Assembly: GCA_021794015.1 (NCBI GenBank)
Contig: JAJYRQ010000001.1
Span: 103,448 to 167,447 of the forward strand
Length of the DNA stretch: 64,000 bases
From: Deltaproteobacteria bacterium
GTDB lineage: Bacteria; Desulfobacterota; Binatia; Binatales; Binataceae
Reading direction: 5' to 3'
In this document: one piece after another, positions 33,319-43,431 of the stretch
Position numbering within the stretch: position 1 is the first letter of the stretch
Layout: each line of letters opens with the position of its first letter
Notes under the pieces: generated by a model
What the model saw: only the letters and a program-made list of their open reading frames with translations
What the model was told of the DNA's origin: nothing
Database searches by the model: none
Program-made: the position numbers and the translations under genes

Positions 33319-34347
33319 TCAGGCCTTGCGGTTAGTCTGGATATCGATCAGGCGTGCGAGTCCGTCGCGATAGACGGACGGCGCCAAGCCAGCCGTTACC
33401 TGCCGCGCGCGTGTTGCCTCGCGCTCGGCCATGGCCCTGACCTGAGCAATTAGGTCGGGCTGGCGCACCGCGGCAAGAAGCTTTTCCAGGTCGGCTTCGC
33501 CGGGGTTGCCGCCGTTGGTAAAGAGGTGGCGAAAGTGGGCGTCTTTTTCGGCCGCCAGCACGACCGGCAGAGAAGGGATGCCGAGGCGGATGTCCGAGCC
33601 GACCGGTTTGCCGATTTTTTCCTCAGGCCCGAGGATGTCGAGCAAGTCGTCGATCATCTGGAATGCGATTCCGACGGTGTCTCCCAGCTTTTCGGCGGCT
33701 GCGATGGCGCTCTGGTCGGCGCCGGCCAAGTGAGCGGCCACCCTGGCGCCGGCCGCGAAGAGCGAAGCGGTTTTGCGTCTGATAATTGCCAGGTACTCGC
33801 TCACCGTAGCGGCCGAGTTATGGCGCAAACGTCCCTCCATCACCTCGCCTTCGGTGAGCTGGATGCAGGCCTGAGCGGCGGTTCTGACCAGCGATTCCTC
33901 GAAGCGGCCGCACAGTTCGAAGGCGCGGCAGAAGAGGTAGTCGCCGGCGATCAGGGTAAGCGAGGCGCCGTAGCGGGAGAGCGCGGAGGGGCGGCCGCGG
34001 CGCAGCGTGCCGCCGTCGATGATGTCGTCGTGGAGCAGCGTGGCCGAGTGAATCAGCTCGATGGCGACCGCGGTGTCGATCGCGTCCTCCAAGGTTCGGT
34101 CGGTCCCGCCGCAAGCCCTGTAGACGAGCAGTACGAAGAGCGGGCGCAGCCGTTTGCCCGCCCCGTCGATAAGGTAGTGGCAGACCTCCGCGATGAGTGC
34201 CTCGCGCGAATCGAGCAGGCTAAGCAGCTTGGCCTCGCAGGCGGCAAGCTCGGCGCGCACGGCCTCTGCCGGATGCCGGGCCGGCTTCGGCGTGGCTGGG
34301 TTGCGCCGGCGCGCGGGCGCGCCGGTGGTGCCGAGGTTCGAACTCAC
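33319..34347 (-). CDS. Trans-polyprenyl diphosphate synthase
   Basis: About 342 residues from the GTG at 34347, whose GTGA overlaps the cofE stop. The two Asp-rich motifs are LLHDDIIDGGTLRRGRPS (DDxxD) and FQMIDDLLDILGPEE (DDxxD). GAGKRLRPLFVLL and GDYLFCRAFEL are further family blocks. It elongates farnesyl or geranylgeranyl diphosphate to a long prenyl chain, probably for quinones or F420-era redox carriers. It is the last gene of the trp-headed string. Product chain length cannot be set from sequence. Confidence 0.92.
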   Translation of the reverse strand: MSSNLGTTGAPARRRNPATPKPARHPAEAVRAELAACEAKLLSLLDSREALIAEVCHYLIDGAGKRLRPLFVLLVYRACGGTDRTLEDAIDTAVAIELIHSATLLHDDIIDGGTLRRGRPSALSRYGASLTLIAGDYLFCRAFELCGRFEESLVRTAAQACIQLTEGEVMEGRLRHNSAATVSEYLAIIRRKTASLFAAGARVAAHLAGADQSAIAAAEKLGDTVGIAFQMIDDLLDILGPEEKIGKPVGSDIRLGIPSLPVVLAAEKDAHFRHLFTNGGNPGEADLEKLLAAVRQPDLIAQVRAMAEREATRARQVTAGLAPSVYRDGLARLIDIQTNRKA

Positions 34348-35099
34348 CGGAACAGGTCCGACTCGGCGCCCCGCACCAGGGCGCGGGCGCTGGCCTCGGC
34401 CGGTTGATAGCGGTAGCCGCGTATCAGCACGGCGGGTACCGCGCTGGCCTTGCGCATGAGCAGCCCGGCAGCGGCGGCCAGTTCGTCGGCCACGGCGATG
34501 ACGGTATGATGAAGCTCGCGCCCGCCCAGGTCTTTTTCGCCCCTTAGGTCGAGCAGCGGACTCAAGCCGCTTAACCCCAGGCATACCTCGGTCAGGCCCT
34601 GGCGCCAGGGGCGGCCGAAGGTGTCGGTGACCAGGACCGCGACGTCGACTCCGTAGCGGTGGCGCACCGCGGCTCGGATGCGAGCGGCGGAGGCGTCAGG
34701 GTCGTGCGGCAGCAAAACCGCCCAGCCCTCGCCCGGGCCGTTCGATTCGTCCACGCCGGCGTTGGCGCAGACCCAGCCTGGCCCGGTCTCGGCGATCAGC
34801 AGGCCGCGGTCCATCCGCACGATTCGGCGCGCCTGGCTTAGGACCAGTTCGAGCAGCCGCGCATCCTTGTCCCATTGCAGCGCAAGCTGGCGGGCGAACG
34901 GCGAGGGGGTGACTTCGGAGAGCAGTCGCAGCCGGCCTTCCGCCTTGGAGACAACCTTCTGGCAGACGGCAATGACGTCGCCCGGCTCGGCGCCGAGCCG
35001 GGTGACGTCGAGCGCGGCGACGATGAGCCCACCCAGGTCGTCGCCCGGCCCGATCATAGGCATCCCCTCGATCGGCGTTATGGTGATTGAGGCCGGCAT
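34344..35099 (-). CDS. cofE: Coenzyme F420-0:L-glutamate ligase
   Basis: A 251-residue protein. Motifs include GDVIAVCQKVVSKAEGR, GLLIAETGPGWVCANAGVDE, VTDTFGRPWRQGLTEVC and DLRGEKDLGGRELHHT, matching the CofE/FbiB N-terminal family. It adds glutamates to F420-0 with GTP. It is a stand-alone CofE rather than the fused FbiB of actinobacteria. It lies 12 bp after cofD and is coupled to the polyprenyl synthase gene. Confidence 0.94.
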   Translation of the reverse strand: MPASITITPIEGMPMIGPGDDLGGLIVAALDVTRLGAEPGDVIAVCQKVVSKAEGRLRLLSEVTPSPFARQLALQWDKDARLLELVLSQARRIVRMDRGLLIAETGPGWVCANAGVDESNGPGEGWAVLLPHDPDASAARIRAAVRHRYGVDVAVLVTDTFGRPWRQGLTEVCLGLSGLSPLLDLRGEKDLGGRELHHTVIAVADELAAAAGLLMRKASAVPAVLIRGYRYQPAEASARALVRGAESDLFR

Positions 35100-35111
35100 G
35101 CGGCTTAAAGT

Positions 35112-36083
35112 TTACAGTCCTACGGCGTCGAGCACCACCTTGGCCAGCCGGGCCGCCGCTTGCTCGCTGTTCATGAGGATATCGGTGACGATTGGGCGCA
35201 TTCCCAGCCGCTCAATCGCTTCGGCGTAGCGCCGGTCGCTGCGGTCGAGGACGAAGATGCCTGCCACGTCGCGGTAGAGCCGGGCCACGCCGAGCGCCGA
35301 GGGCTGATGGCCCAGCGTGCGCATCATCCGATGCGCGGGGCCCTTGACCGCCCGGCCGCGAATGAGCGGGCTTATGGCCGCGACGCGCGGCCTGACCTTT
35401 CGCAAGGCGGCAGCGACGCCGCTTAGCCGCAAGATTGGCCCGAGCGAGACGAACGGATTGGAGGGAGCGAGGATAACGGCCGCGCAGCGGGCGATCGCTT
35501 CGAGCAGCGCGGGCAAGGGACGGGCCCGAAAGAGGCCGCGCAGCTCGATGGCTTGCACTCGGGCGCGAAAGCGCCGGCGCACAAAATAGTCCTGGAAGGG
35601 AACCAACCCGCCGCGCTTGAGCCGGACGAAGGTGCGCACCCGATCGTCGCTCATCGGCAACACCCGCGCTCGCACGCCGAAGCGCCGCGCGATCTCGGCG
35701 GTCACCGCGCTAAGCGGCGCGCCCTGCTTAAGCCGCGCGGTACGGAAGATGTGCGTGGCGAGGTCCCGGTCGCCCAGCCTGAACCAGGGCGCGCCGTAAA
35801 AGCGCGCCAGCGCGCCCAGCGCGGCGAAGCTGTCGCCCGCCAGGCCCCAGCCCTGGCGCGGGTCCACGACCCCGGCCAGCGTGTAGGTAATGGTGTCCAG
35901 GTCGGGCGAGACGTGAAGCCCGTAGAACTCCTCGTCGTCGCCGGTGTTGACCGCTACCGTCAGCCGTGACTGCGGGACGTGGCGGACCAGTCCGCGCAGA
36001 AACCTGGCAGCGCCGACACCGCCGGCCAGGAGTGCGACGGCGGGGCGTGGCGGGTGCGATCCGTGCGGCCGGCGCGTCAGCAA
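35112..36083 (-). CDS. cofD: 2-Phospho-L-lactate (or phosphoenolpyruvate) transferase
   Basis: About 323 residues from a TTG at 36083 overlapping the lptD stop. VALLAGGVGAARFLRGL is the nucleotide-binding loop. TVAVNTGDDEEFYGLHVSPD and DTITYTLAG are the CofD signature, and APSNPFVSLGPIL is the late block. It joins the Fo deazaflavin to phospholactate or PEP. The start has no ATG alternative close by. Together with cofE it shows F420 is made, although Fo synthase is not in the window. Confidence 0.92.
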   Translation of the reverse strand: MLTRRPHGSHPPRPAVALLAGGVGAARFLRGLVRHVPQSRLTVAVNTGDDEEFYGLHVSPDLDTITYTLAGVVDPRQGWGLAGDSFAALGALARFYGAPWFRLGDRDLATHIFRTARLKQGAPLSAVTAEIARRFGVRARVLPMSDDRVRTFVRLKRGGLVPFQDYFVRRRFRARVQAIELRGLFRARPLPALLEAIARCAAVILAPSNPFVSLGPILRLSGVAAALRKVRPRVAAISPLIRGRAVKGPAHRMMRTLGHQPSALGVARLYRDVAGIFVLDRSDRRYAEAIERLGMRPIVTDILMNSEQAAARLAKVVLDAVGL

Positions 36084-38536
36084 ATCTGCGTTCCCCCCCG
36101 GCCGCAGGTCTGGAAAGGGTTGCGCGCAAACGGCTGGCTGCCGGTCGAGCCGAGACCGCCCAGCGTTACCTGGGTCTGGAACAGCACGTCGCGCGGGTTT
36201 ATCGAATAAATTACCGCCAGGTCGACCGCCCAGCAGTTGCAGGGCGACTTGAACCGAATCCCGTAGGATGACTCGAGCAGCTCCTTGGCGGCGAAATCGT
36301 AGGAGGGGGCGTAATAGACGCCCAGCCAATCGAGAATATCGTAATAGGTTTCAAAGTAGACGAAATTGGCCGCGCTGCTGGCGTTGGAGGGCAGCGGCGT
36401 GGCGGCCGCGTTGGCGTAGTAGTAGCCCATGGTCAGGAACGAGCCGACCGTGGCTTTTCCCATGTACAGAGGCGAGAGGTTGTTGGTCCACCACGGCTGG
36501 AAGGCAAGGTAGAACGAGGCGAAGTCAAGCCGCTGGTGAAGCCGGGGGTCGTAGTCGATCGAACCGCCGAACCATCCCAGCCGCGTCGGCAGGAAGGAAA
36601 GGTTGGCCTCGACGTCGGAAAGGCGAATGCCGCCGGGTGCAAACGCGTAGCTGGTATCGTAGGCCTCGAGCACGGAAAGCTCGAGCAGCTCTTCGATGTT
36701 CCCGGCGCCGGGGGCGGCGTTGGCGCTGGTCGGCACCAGCAGCGACGGCATCTGTTCCTGGCTGGGGCCCTCCAGCATCTCCAGCCCGGTGGTCTGGGGC
36801 ACCGCGCTCGGCGGCAGCTTGGCAAACAGCCGGGTGGTAAAGCCGTAGGTTATCAGGCTGCGCGCCGGGATTCGGTCCAACGAGTCGAACAGGGGCAGGT
36901 TGCTCTGGTTGATCGGCGGCACGTAGGCGTACAACACAAACGGCTCGATCGTGTTTTTAAGCTTTTCGACCCAGCTCAGGTTTAGATCGTAGGTGCGTTC
37001 CAGGATGGTTGCCGCTTTGGCAAACGTGTAAGGCACCGGATCGCTGTACATCAGCCCCTGGTAGTCGCGGGTCCCGAGCAGCAGAAGATTGTTGTAAAGC
37101 CGGCCGTGGGTTCCCGCCGGGAAAACCAGAATTTGGTGCCCGGTCACGTCGTAGCCGGTAAGATAGACGCTCTGGCCGGCGTAGGCATAAAGGTAATCGC
37201 CCCAGCGCCAGGGCACGGTCAGTGAAGGTTCGGCGCTTAGCCGGAGCCCGCGCACGCCCTGCTCGCGCCAGAAGTAGTCTGCCTGGGCGTTGTAGTCCAT
37301 GTAGGCGAAGTCGGCGAGTTGGTAGCGGCCGTCCGCCCAGAGCGAGGGCAGCGTCTGCAGGGCGAATTGCTGGGGTTGTATGAGGTCCTGGTTCCAGGTC
37401 CCCTGCAGTTGGACGAAGCCGTCATCGTAGCTGTCAAGCAGGCCGAGGTGCGACGGCAGAAAACGCATCGTCGGGTAGTTGTTCCCGTAGCCGCGCGAGA
37501 GCGTCCAGACGTCCAGCTCGCGAAACAGCAGGCTGTCGCTGGTCTGCAGCGCGTCGCCGTACAGCACGAGGTCGGGCGTCAGGTGCTGGCGCATCGTGCC
37601 GATCAGGTCCCAGCGGTTAATCGGGATGGTCGGATTGGCTAGCTGCGTGTCGATGATATCGGAGCGGCGGTTGGCCTCGGAGCGGAAGCTTTCGTTGAAA
37701 GCTCCGGCGTCCAGCCACAGGTAGTCGTCGATTCCGTTTTGCAGCCGATACTCGCCGTAGAGGCCTGCGCGCTGCGCGCTTTCGTAGTCGAATGCGACGG
37801 TGGCGTCGGAGTCCTTGCTAATGTTGAGAAAATAGGGCTGGAAGAGCTGCGCGCCGCGCAGCGGCGAAGTCCCAAAACGCGGCCCCAGAAACCCGCTCTG
37901 GCGCGTGCTGGTCGTGGGAAACGTGAGCGCGGGTATCGGGTAAGGCAGCAGCGGATGGCCCAGGATGTCAAACTGGACGTTGTGAGCCGTCCCGACGGCG
38001 TCCATCGGCGCGTCGATCTCCTCGGCCTCCAGCGCCCAGTCGGGCGTGCGCGCGCATCCGCAGGTCGTGAAAAAGCCCTGGCGCACGGCGTAATGCTGTC
38101 CCGCAAGTTTCGAGAGCTCGGCGCCCTCGAGGCGGTAGGTGCCGTTGCGGGCGAACACCTTGGCATTGTTAAGCTTGAGGGTTTCGTTCTCCAGGTCGAC
38201 TTGCGCCTTCTCGGCGAAAATTTCGATCAGCGGGTCGAGCAGATGCACCTGCCCGGTTGCTTCGGCCCGTTGGTCGCGGTGCTGGAACTGGATGTTGTCG
38301 GCGGTCAGCAGCGTTGCGCCCTGCGTCAGGTAGGCATTGCCCGTGGCCACGAAGGTGTCGGTCTTCGAGTCGTAGAGAAATTGCTGCCCGCTTAGGTTGA
38401 CCGCGCCCGCGTGCAGCGCTTCGAAGGCGCCGGGACCCTGCTGGGCGCCGGCGCCCGCGGCCAGCGCCAGCATCCAGGCCGCGGCCAGCCCGAGCCCAAG
38501 CCGCTTAGCCTTCAGCTTCGGGGAAAAGCGCCGCAC
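36077..38536 (-). CDS. lptD: LPS-assembly outer-membrane protein LptD
   Basis: About 819 residues from the GTG at 38536. A signal peptide (LGLGLAAAWMLALAAGAGAQ) is followed by an OstA/LptA-like N-domain (TGNAYLTQGATLLTADNIQF; TGQVHLLDPLIEIFAEKAQV) and a long C-terminal barrel. TTCGCART and SPCNCW supply Cys pairs consistent with LptD disulphides. It inserts LPS into the outer leaflet with LptE. The 32-bp overlap with folC marks a continuous operon. It is firm evidence for an LPS-bearing cell. Confidence 0.9.
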   Translation of the reverse strand: MRRFSPKLKAKRLGLGLAAAWMLALAAGAGAQQGPGAFEALHAGAVNLSGQQFLYDSKTDTFVATGNAYLTQGATLLTADNIQFQHRDQRAEATGQVHLLDPLIEIFAEKAQVDLENETLKLNNAKVFARNGTYRLEGAELSKLAGQHYAVRQGFFTTCGCARTPDWALEAEEIDAPMDAVGTAHNVQFDILGHPLLPYPIPALTFPTTSTRQSGFLGPRFGTSPLRGAQLFQPYFLNISKDSDATVAFDYESAQRAGLYGEYRLQNGIDDYLWLDAGAFNESFRSEANRRSDIIDTQLANPTIPINRWDLIGTMRQHLTPDLVLYGDALQTSDSLLFRELDVWTLSRGYGNNYPTMRFLPSHLGLLDSYDDGFVQLQGTWNQDLIQPQQFALQTLPSLWADGRYQLADFAYMDYNAQADYFWREQGVRGLRLSAEPSLTVPWRWGDYLYAYAGQSVYLTGYDVTGHQILVFPAGTHGRLYNNLLLLGTRDYQGLMYSDPVPYTFAKAATILERTYDLNLSWVEKLKNTIEPFVLYAYVPPINQSNLPLFDSLDRIPARSLITYGFTTRLFAKLPPSAVPQTTGLEMLEGPSQEQMPSLLVPTSANAAPGAGNIEELLELSVLEAYDTSYAFAPGGIRLSDVEANLSFLPTRLGWFGGSIDYDPRLHQRLDFASFYLAFQPWWTNNLSPLYMGKATVGSFLTMGYYYANAAATPLPSNASSAANFVYFETYYDILDWLGVYYAPSYDFAAKELLESSYGIRFKSPCNCWAVDLAVIYSINPRDVLFQTQVTLGGLGSTGSQPFARNPFQTCGRGGTQIC

Positions 38537-39812
38537 GTCCCTGCCGCTCAAGAAAGTAAGGATAGACCGCGCCGACGAGGTAAACCGACCCGGTAACGAG
38601 AATCGATTGGTCGGCCGGCGTCTCGGCAACGAGCCGCGCGATCGCAGCGCGCGGGTCGCGTTCGATCCTGGTCGGTACCTGGCCGGCGAAGGCGCTGGCG
38701 AGCGCCTCGGGTTCCAGCGGCCGTTTCTGGGGAACCCGGGTCAGGGTCGCGTCCTGCACCCGAGCGGCAAGCATCGCGGCCATCCGCTCCCACGGCTTAT
38801 CGGCCAGGCAGGCGAACAGGAGCCTGGGCTGCAGCGCGGCTCCGTAGTCGGCATCAATGGCCTCCAGCAGCGCCTTAAGCCCCAGTTCGTTGTGCGCGCA
38901 ATCGAGGATAACCAGCGGCCGGCGGCTCACCGTGTCGAAACGGCCCGGCCACTGGACGTTGGCCAGTCCGGCGCGCAGGTGAGCCTCCTTAAGCGGGACG
39001 CCCAGCTCTTGAAGCATCTCCAGCGCGGCCAGCGCGATGGCGGCGTTCTCTCGCTGAAAGCCGCCGGCCAGCCCCAGCGTGAGCCCAGTAAGCCTAAGTT
39101 CCCAGCCGTGGTAGTCGAGCAGGCGGCCCGGGCCGGCAAGCCAGGCGAAATCGCGGCCGATGATTCTGCTTGGGCTCCGGCGCTGGGCCGCAATTGCGGT
39201 TAACACCTCGACCGCCTCGCTCGCGCGGGTCCCGATTACCACCGGCGTGGCGGGCTTGATGATTCCGCCCTTTTCCCGGGCGATCGCGCTGAGCGTGTGG
39301 CCCAGCCGATCGGTATGGTCAAAGCCGATCGGCGTGATGACGCTTAAAAGCGGCGCCAGCACATTGGTCGAGTCGAGTCGGCCGCCCAAGCCGGTTTCCA
39401 CCACCGCCAGGTCGACCTCGACTTCGGCGAAATAGAGAAACATGAGCGCCACCGTGAACTCGAAAAAAGTGAGTCCCAGGCCGGCGCGCTCGTAGACCGT
39501 GCGCAGCCGTCTGATGTAGCCAAGCATCGTCTCCAGCGCCATCTCGCGGCCCGCCACCCGCGTGCGCTCGGTCAGCCGCACCAGGTGCGGCTTGGTGTAG
39601 AGCCCGCAGCGCAGCCCGGCAGCGCGCAGGCAGCTTTCGATCATCGCCGCGACCGAGCCTTTGCCCTTGGTGCCGGCGATGTGGACGGCGCGCAGGCGGC
39701 GGTGCGGATTGCCGATGAGGGCGAGCGCCCGTTCCATCCGCTCAAGCTTGTAGATTTCGCCCCGCGCTTCGAGCGAGTAAAGCCAGTTCAGCGCTTCGCT
39801 TTGCGGCTCCAT
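38505..39812 (-). CDS. folC: Folylpolyglutamate/dihydrofolate synthase
   Basis: A 435-residue Mur-ligase-like protein. P-loop GTKGKGSVAAMIESCLRA, then LYTKPHLVRLTERTRV, FFEFTVALMFLYFAEVEVD, VVETGLGGRLDSTNV and GFDHTDRLGHTLSAIAREKG. It adds glutamate to dihydropteroate and folates. It follows accD after 75 bp, the common trpFBA-accD-folC order of proteobacteria. Confidence 0.94.
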   Translation of the reverse strand: MEPQSEALNWLYSLEARGEIYKLERMERALALIGNPHRRLRAVHIAGTKGKGSVAAMIESCLRAAGLRCGLYTKPHLVRLTERTRVAGREMALETMLGYIRRLRTVYERAGLGLTFFEFTVALMFLYFAEVEVDLAVVETGLGGRLDSTNVLAPLLSVITPIGFDHTDRLGHTLSAIAREKGGIIKPATPVVIGTRASEAVEVLTAIAAQRRSPSRIIGRDFAWLAGPGRLLDYHGWELRLTGLTLGLAGGFQRENAAIALAALEMLQELGVPLKEAHLRAGLANVQWPGRFDTVSRRPLVILDCAHNELGLKALLEAIDADYGAALQPRLLFACLADKPWERMAAMLAARVQDATLTRVPQKRPLEPEALASAFAGQVPTRIERDPRAAIARLVAETPADQSILVTGSVYLVGAVYPYFLERQGRAALFPEAEG

Positions 39813-39887
39813 CGGCGAAAACCAAGGAAACGACCAGACGGCAGCCCGGACGCCGCAGGCTGCGGGCCGACCGCGCGCAAAAGCCGC

Positions 39888-40754
39888 TCAGCCCCCGGCC
39901 AAGACAGTCGGCGCCAGGGCGCGCCGTCGCCCAGGCGCCAGCAGGACGAGCAGGCGCGCCAGGGTGGAACGCATCAGGTGGCGCGGCACAATGGCATCCA
40001 GCATACCATGGGCCAGCATAAACTCGGCCCGCTGAAAATTCTCCGGCAGCCGCTCGTGCGTGGTCTGTTCGATCACGCGCCGTCCGGCAAAGCCGATTAG
40101 TGCTCCCGGTTCGGCCAGGTTCAAGTCTCCCTGCATGGCGAAGGAAGCGGCCACGCCGCCGGTCGTTGGGTCGCACAGCACCGAAAGGTACGGCAGCCGG
40201 CGCTCCCGCAGCCGCGCTATCGCGCATGATACCTTGGCCATCTGCATGAGGCTAAGCGTACCCTCCTGCATGCGGGCGCCGCCCGAGGTGCTGAAGATGA
40301 CCACCGGCAGGCGGGCTTGAGCCGCCCGCTCGAAAAGCCGGCTAAGCTTCTCGCCCACCACGGTCCCCATGCTGCCGCCCATGAAGCCGAAGTCCATCAC
40401 GGCGAGCGCAAGCGCTCGCCCCTCGATTCGGCCCAGTCCGACGCTTACCGCGTCGAGCCGGCCGGTTTTGCGGCGCGCCTCTTCCAGCCGCTTGGGATAC
40501 GGTTTGGCGTCGGCGAAGCCCAAGGGATCGCCGGGCGCCAGGTCGGCAAACAGCTCGCGCCATGAGCCGGGGTCAAGGGTTACCGCCAGCCGCTGCTCCA
40601 GGGTGAGCCGCAAGTGATGGCCGCACTTGGGGCAGACGTTGAGGTTGCGCTCGACCTCCTTGCGGAAGGCAATCTGCCCGCAGCCCGGGCATTTCACCCA
40701 CAGCTCTTCGGGTCGAGCCCGCGCCGCGACGGCTTCTGTCGTGCTAGAGGTCAT
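39888..40754 (-). CDS. accD: Acetyl-CoA carboxylase carboxyltransferase subunit beta
   Basis: A 288-residue protein. The N-terminal four-Cys zinc ribbon is WVKCPGCGQI with LNVCPKCGHH. The carboxyltransferase core has AVMDFGFMGGSMGTVVGEKL, STSGGARMQEGTLSLMQMAK, LCDPTTGGVAASFA and LIGFAGRRVIEQT. It transfers carboxyl from biotin to acetyl-CoA as the first step of fatty acid synthesis, paired with AccA. It overlaps trpA by 11 bp. Confidence 0.95.
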   Translation of the reverse strand: MTSSTTEAVAARARPEELWVKCPGCGQIAFRKEVERNLNVCPKCGHHLRLTLEQRLAVTLDPGSWRELFADLAPGDPLGFADAKPYPKRLEEARRKTGRLDAVSVGLGRIEGRALALAVMDFGFMGGSMGTVVGEKLSRLFERAAQARLPVVIFSTSGGARMQEGTLSLMQMAKVSCAIARLRERRLPYLSVLCDPTTGGVAASFAMQGDLNLAEPGALIGFAGRRVIEQTTHERLPENFQRAEFMLAHGMLDAIVPRHLMRSTLARLLVLLAPGRRRALAPTVLAGG

Positions 40755-41586
40755 CCGGTGGCTGCGCCTGGCGCGGGCCGCCCGCGCGTGCCTGGCGCAT
40801 GGCCGCTTTCATCTGCCCGGCCAGGGCGCCGACCGCCTCGAGGGCCTCCGCCGAGGCGCCGTGGCGCTCGATGAGCAGCGAAAAGGCGCTGCCGACGACC
40901 GCGGCGTCGGCAAAGGAGGCCACCGCGGCCGCCTGCGCGGGCGTTGAAATGCCGAAGCCGACGCCAATCGGGAGATCGGTCAGTCGGCGCAACGCCGCTA
41001 CCCGCGGCTCCAGCTCGCTTGGCAGCTTGTCGCGCACCCCGGTCACCCCGGCCACTGAAACGTAGTAGAGAAAGCCGCGGGCCATCCGGACGATGCGCGC
41101 GGCGCGCGCGGCCGGCGTGGTCGGCGCTAGCAGGTGGATTAGGTCCAGGCCGCAAGCGCGCGCGGGTCTGCGCAACTCGCCCGCTTCCTCGGGCGGCAAA
41201 TCGACGATCAGGAGGCCGTCAACGCCCGCTCGCCCCGCGTCGGCGCAAAACCGCGCGCACCCATAGCGCAGCACCGGGTTGAAGTAGCCGAACAGCACCA
41301 GCGCAATCTGGCTGCGCGAGCGCAGCCGGGCGACCAGCGCCAGGATTTTGTCGACCGAGGCGCCGGCCCTTAGCCCGCGCTCCAGGGCGCGCTGGTTGGC
41401 CGGACCGTCGGCTGCCGGGTCGGAAAAAGGGACGCCCAGCTCGACGAGGTCGGCGCCGCGCGCCTCGAGCTCGAGGACCAGCGACTCGGTCTGCTCAAGC
41501 GTCGGGTCGCCGGCAACGATAAAAGGCACGAGCGCCGGCTCGCGCCGCCGGCGCAGTTGCGCGAATGTTTTCTCGATCCGATTCAT
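40744..41586 (-). CDS. trpA: Tryptophan synthase alpha chain
   Basis: A 280-residue TIM barrel. [31 protein letters not shown] (catalytic Glu and Asp), [33 protein letters not shown] and [15 protein letters not shown] are all present. It cleaves indole-3-glycerol phosphate and channels indole to TrpB. Its ATG overlaps the trpB stop by 4 bp. Confidence 0.96.
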   Translation of the reverse strand: MNRIEKTFAQLRRRREPALVPFIVAGDPTLEQTESLVLELEARGADLVELGVPFSDPAADGPANQRALERGLRAGASVDKILALVARLRSRSQIALVLFGYFNPVLRYGCARFCADAGRAGVDGLLIVDLPPEEAGELRRPARACGLDLIHLLAPTTPAARAARIVRMARGFLYYVSVAGVTGVRDKLPSELEPRVAALRRLTDLPIGVGFGISTPAQAAAVASFADAAVVGSAFSLLIERHGASAEALEAVGALAGQMKAAMRQARAGGPRQAQPPDDL

Positions 41587-42839
41587 CCCGCCGTAGCGCG
41601 CTCGGCCGCAGGCTCGGCGCCGTCAAGTGTCAGACCGGCGTGGGCTGCGATGGTCTGCATGTCCTTGTCGCCGCGGCCTGAGAGATTGACTATTATGACA
41701 CGCTCGCTGCCCAACGAAGGAGCCAGGGCTGCCGCGTAGGCAACGGCGTGCGCGCTCTCAAGCGCGCTGATGATGCCCTCGGTCTCGGCCAGCAGGGCGA
41801 CGGCCTTAAGCGCCTGTTCGTCGGTAACGGCCGTATACTGAACCCGGCCGATGTCTTTAAGGTAGCTGTGCTCGGGGCCGACTCCCGGGTAATCCAGGCC
41901 GGCCGCGATCGAGTGGGTTTCTCGAATCTGGCCGAATTCGTCTTGCAGCAGGTAGGTGCGGTTGCCGTGCAGCACGCCGACGCTGCCGGCGACCAGGGTG
42001 GCCGCGTGTGCCGGTCCATCCAGGCCCTTGCCGGCCGCTTCCACCCCGACCATCTTCACCGCGGCGTCTTTGAGAAAGGGATAAAACAGTCCGATCGCGT
42101 TTGAGCCGCCGTTGACACACGCCACCAGAAAGTCGGGAAGCCGCCGCTCGCGGCGTAGCACCTGGCGGCGCGCCTCGCGCCCGATGACCGACTGGAAGTC
42201 GCGGACGATGAGCGGGTAGGGATGGGGCCCTGCCACCGTGCCGATCAGGTAGTAGGTGTCGCGCACGGTTGCGATCCAGTCGCGCAGCGCTTCGTTGAGC
42301 GCGTCTTTGAGCGTCTTGCTGCCCGACTCGACCGGGTTGACTCGGGCGCCGAGCAGTTTCATCCGCAAGACGTTGAGCGCCTGCCGCTCGACGTCGAGCC
42401 GCCCCATGAAAATCTCGCACTTGAGGCCGAACAGCGCCGCCATCGTGGCGGCTGCGACGCCGTGCTGGCCGGCGCCGGTCTCGGCCGTCAGGCGCGATTT
42501 CTTCATGCGCACGGCCAGCAGCGCCTGGCCCAGCGTATTGTTGACCTTGTGGGCGCCGGTGTGGCAGAGGTCCTCGCGCTTGAGGTAAATTTTCGCTCCG
42601 CCCAGGCGCTGGGTCAGGTTGCGCGCGAAATAAAGCGGCGTGGGACGGCCGACATAGTCGGCGGCATAGCGCGCCAGTTGGGCGCTGAAAGCCGGGTCGC
42701 GCCGGGCCTGCTTGTATGACTGCTCGAGCTCGTACAGAGCCGGCATCAGCGTTTCCGCCACGTAGCGGCCCCCGTAGGCACCGAACCAGCCGCGGCTGTC
42801 AGGCACTCTTCGGCTTCGCTCAGGGCAGGCCCTTGGCAT
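41583..42839 (-). CDS. trpB: Tryptophan synthase beta chain
   Basis: About 418 residues from the ATG at 42839, which has AGGAGG ten bases upstream. This start overlaps trpF by 20 bp. [30 protein letters not shown] (PLP Lys), [12 protein letters not shown] and [14 protein letters not shown] are canonical. The first 12 residues ([12 protein letters not shown]) come from an inserted intergenic repeat and are not part of normal TrpB. An alternative GTG at 42806 would exclude them but has a weaker ribosome site. Confidence 0.95.
   Translation of the reverse strand: MPRACPERSRRVPDSRGWFGAYGGRYVAETLMPALYELEQSYKQARRDPAFSAQLARYAADYVGRPTPLYFARNLTQRLGGAKIYLKREDLCHTGAHKVNNTLGQALLAVRMKKSRLTAETGAGQHGVAAATMAALFGLKCEIFMGRLDVERQALNVLRMKLLGARVNPVESGSKTLKDALNEALRDWIATVRDTYYLIGTVAGPHPYPLIVRDFQSVIGREARRQVLRRERRLPDFLVACVNGGSNAIGLFYPFLKDAAVKMVGVEAAGKGLDGPAHAATLVAGSVGVLHGNRTYLLQDEFGQIRETHSIAAGLDYPGVGPEHSYLKDIGRVQYTAVTDEQALKAVALLAETEGIISALESAHAVAYAAALAPSLGSERVIIVNLSGRGDKDMQTIAAHAGLTLDGAEPAAERATAG
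42807..42832. repeat. Repeat element inserted at the trpF/trpB junction
   Basis: The segment reads, on the minus strand, GGCCTGCCCTGAGCGAAGCC followed by GAAGAG. This is the CCTGAGCGAAGxCGAAG core of the dispersed repeat family seen at 19.3-19.7 kb. It supplies the stop codon of trpF and the PERSRR peptide near the TrpB N-terminus. Confidence 0.75.
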
Positions 42840-43431
42840 GGGCAATAAACCTCCTGAGCTTCTGATGGTCCTTGATCCCGGGCCGCGACTCAACTCCGCC
42901 GGCAACGTCCACCCCGTAGGGCTGGAGCGCGCGCACCTGGGCTACGTTGTCGGGGTCAAGGCCGCCGGCGATGAATACCCGGCCAAGATCGAGCCGAGCC
43001 AACGCCGCCAGGTCGAGCCTGCGGCCCGTGCCGCCGAAAAGACCCGGTTCGAATGCGTCCAGCAGCAGGTAATCGGCAAAGCCAAGCGCGCGCTGCGCAT
43101 CGAGCAGGAAAGAGGCCGTGCGCAGGCGGATCGCCCGGATGACCGGCACCGGCCATCCGCCGAGTTCCTCTTCGCTTTCGTCTCCGTGAAACTGGAGCAG
43201 CGCCAAGCCCAGCTCGGCGCGGTGCTTTTCGACGCAGGCGCGCGCGGCGTTGACGAAAACGCCCACCAGCGGGATGCGCGCGCCGAGTGCGGCGCGAACC
43301 TCACGGGCTCGTTCAAGGCTGACGTAGCGCGGGCTCGGCTGGTAGAAATTGAGTCCGATCAGGTCGGCGCCCAGCTCGAGCGCGGCCCGGGCGTCCTCGC
43401 AGCGGGTAATGCCGCAGATTTTGACCTTCAT
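42820..43431 (-). CDS. trpF: Phosphoribosylanthranilate isomerase
   Basis: A 203-residue protein. [20 protein letters not shown] holds the catalytic Cys and [18 protein letters not shown] follows. [32 protein letters not shown] (catalytic Asp) and [12 protein letters not shown] complete the set. Its last residues KGLP lie in an inserted repeat that also provides the stop. The ATG overlaps the trpC stop by 4 bp. Confidence 0.95.
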   Translation of the reverse strand: MKVKICGITRCEDARAALELGADLIGLNFYQPSPRYVSLERAREVRAALGARIPLVGVFVNAARACVEKHRAELGLALLQFHGDESEEELGGWPVPVIRAIRLRTASFLLDAQRALGFADYLLLDAFEPGLFGGTGRRLDLAALARLDLGRVFIAGGLDPDNVAQVRALQPYGVDVAGGVESRPGIKDHQKLRRFIAHAKGLP

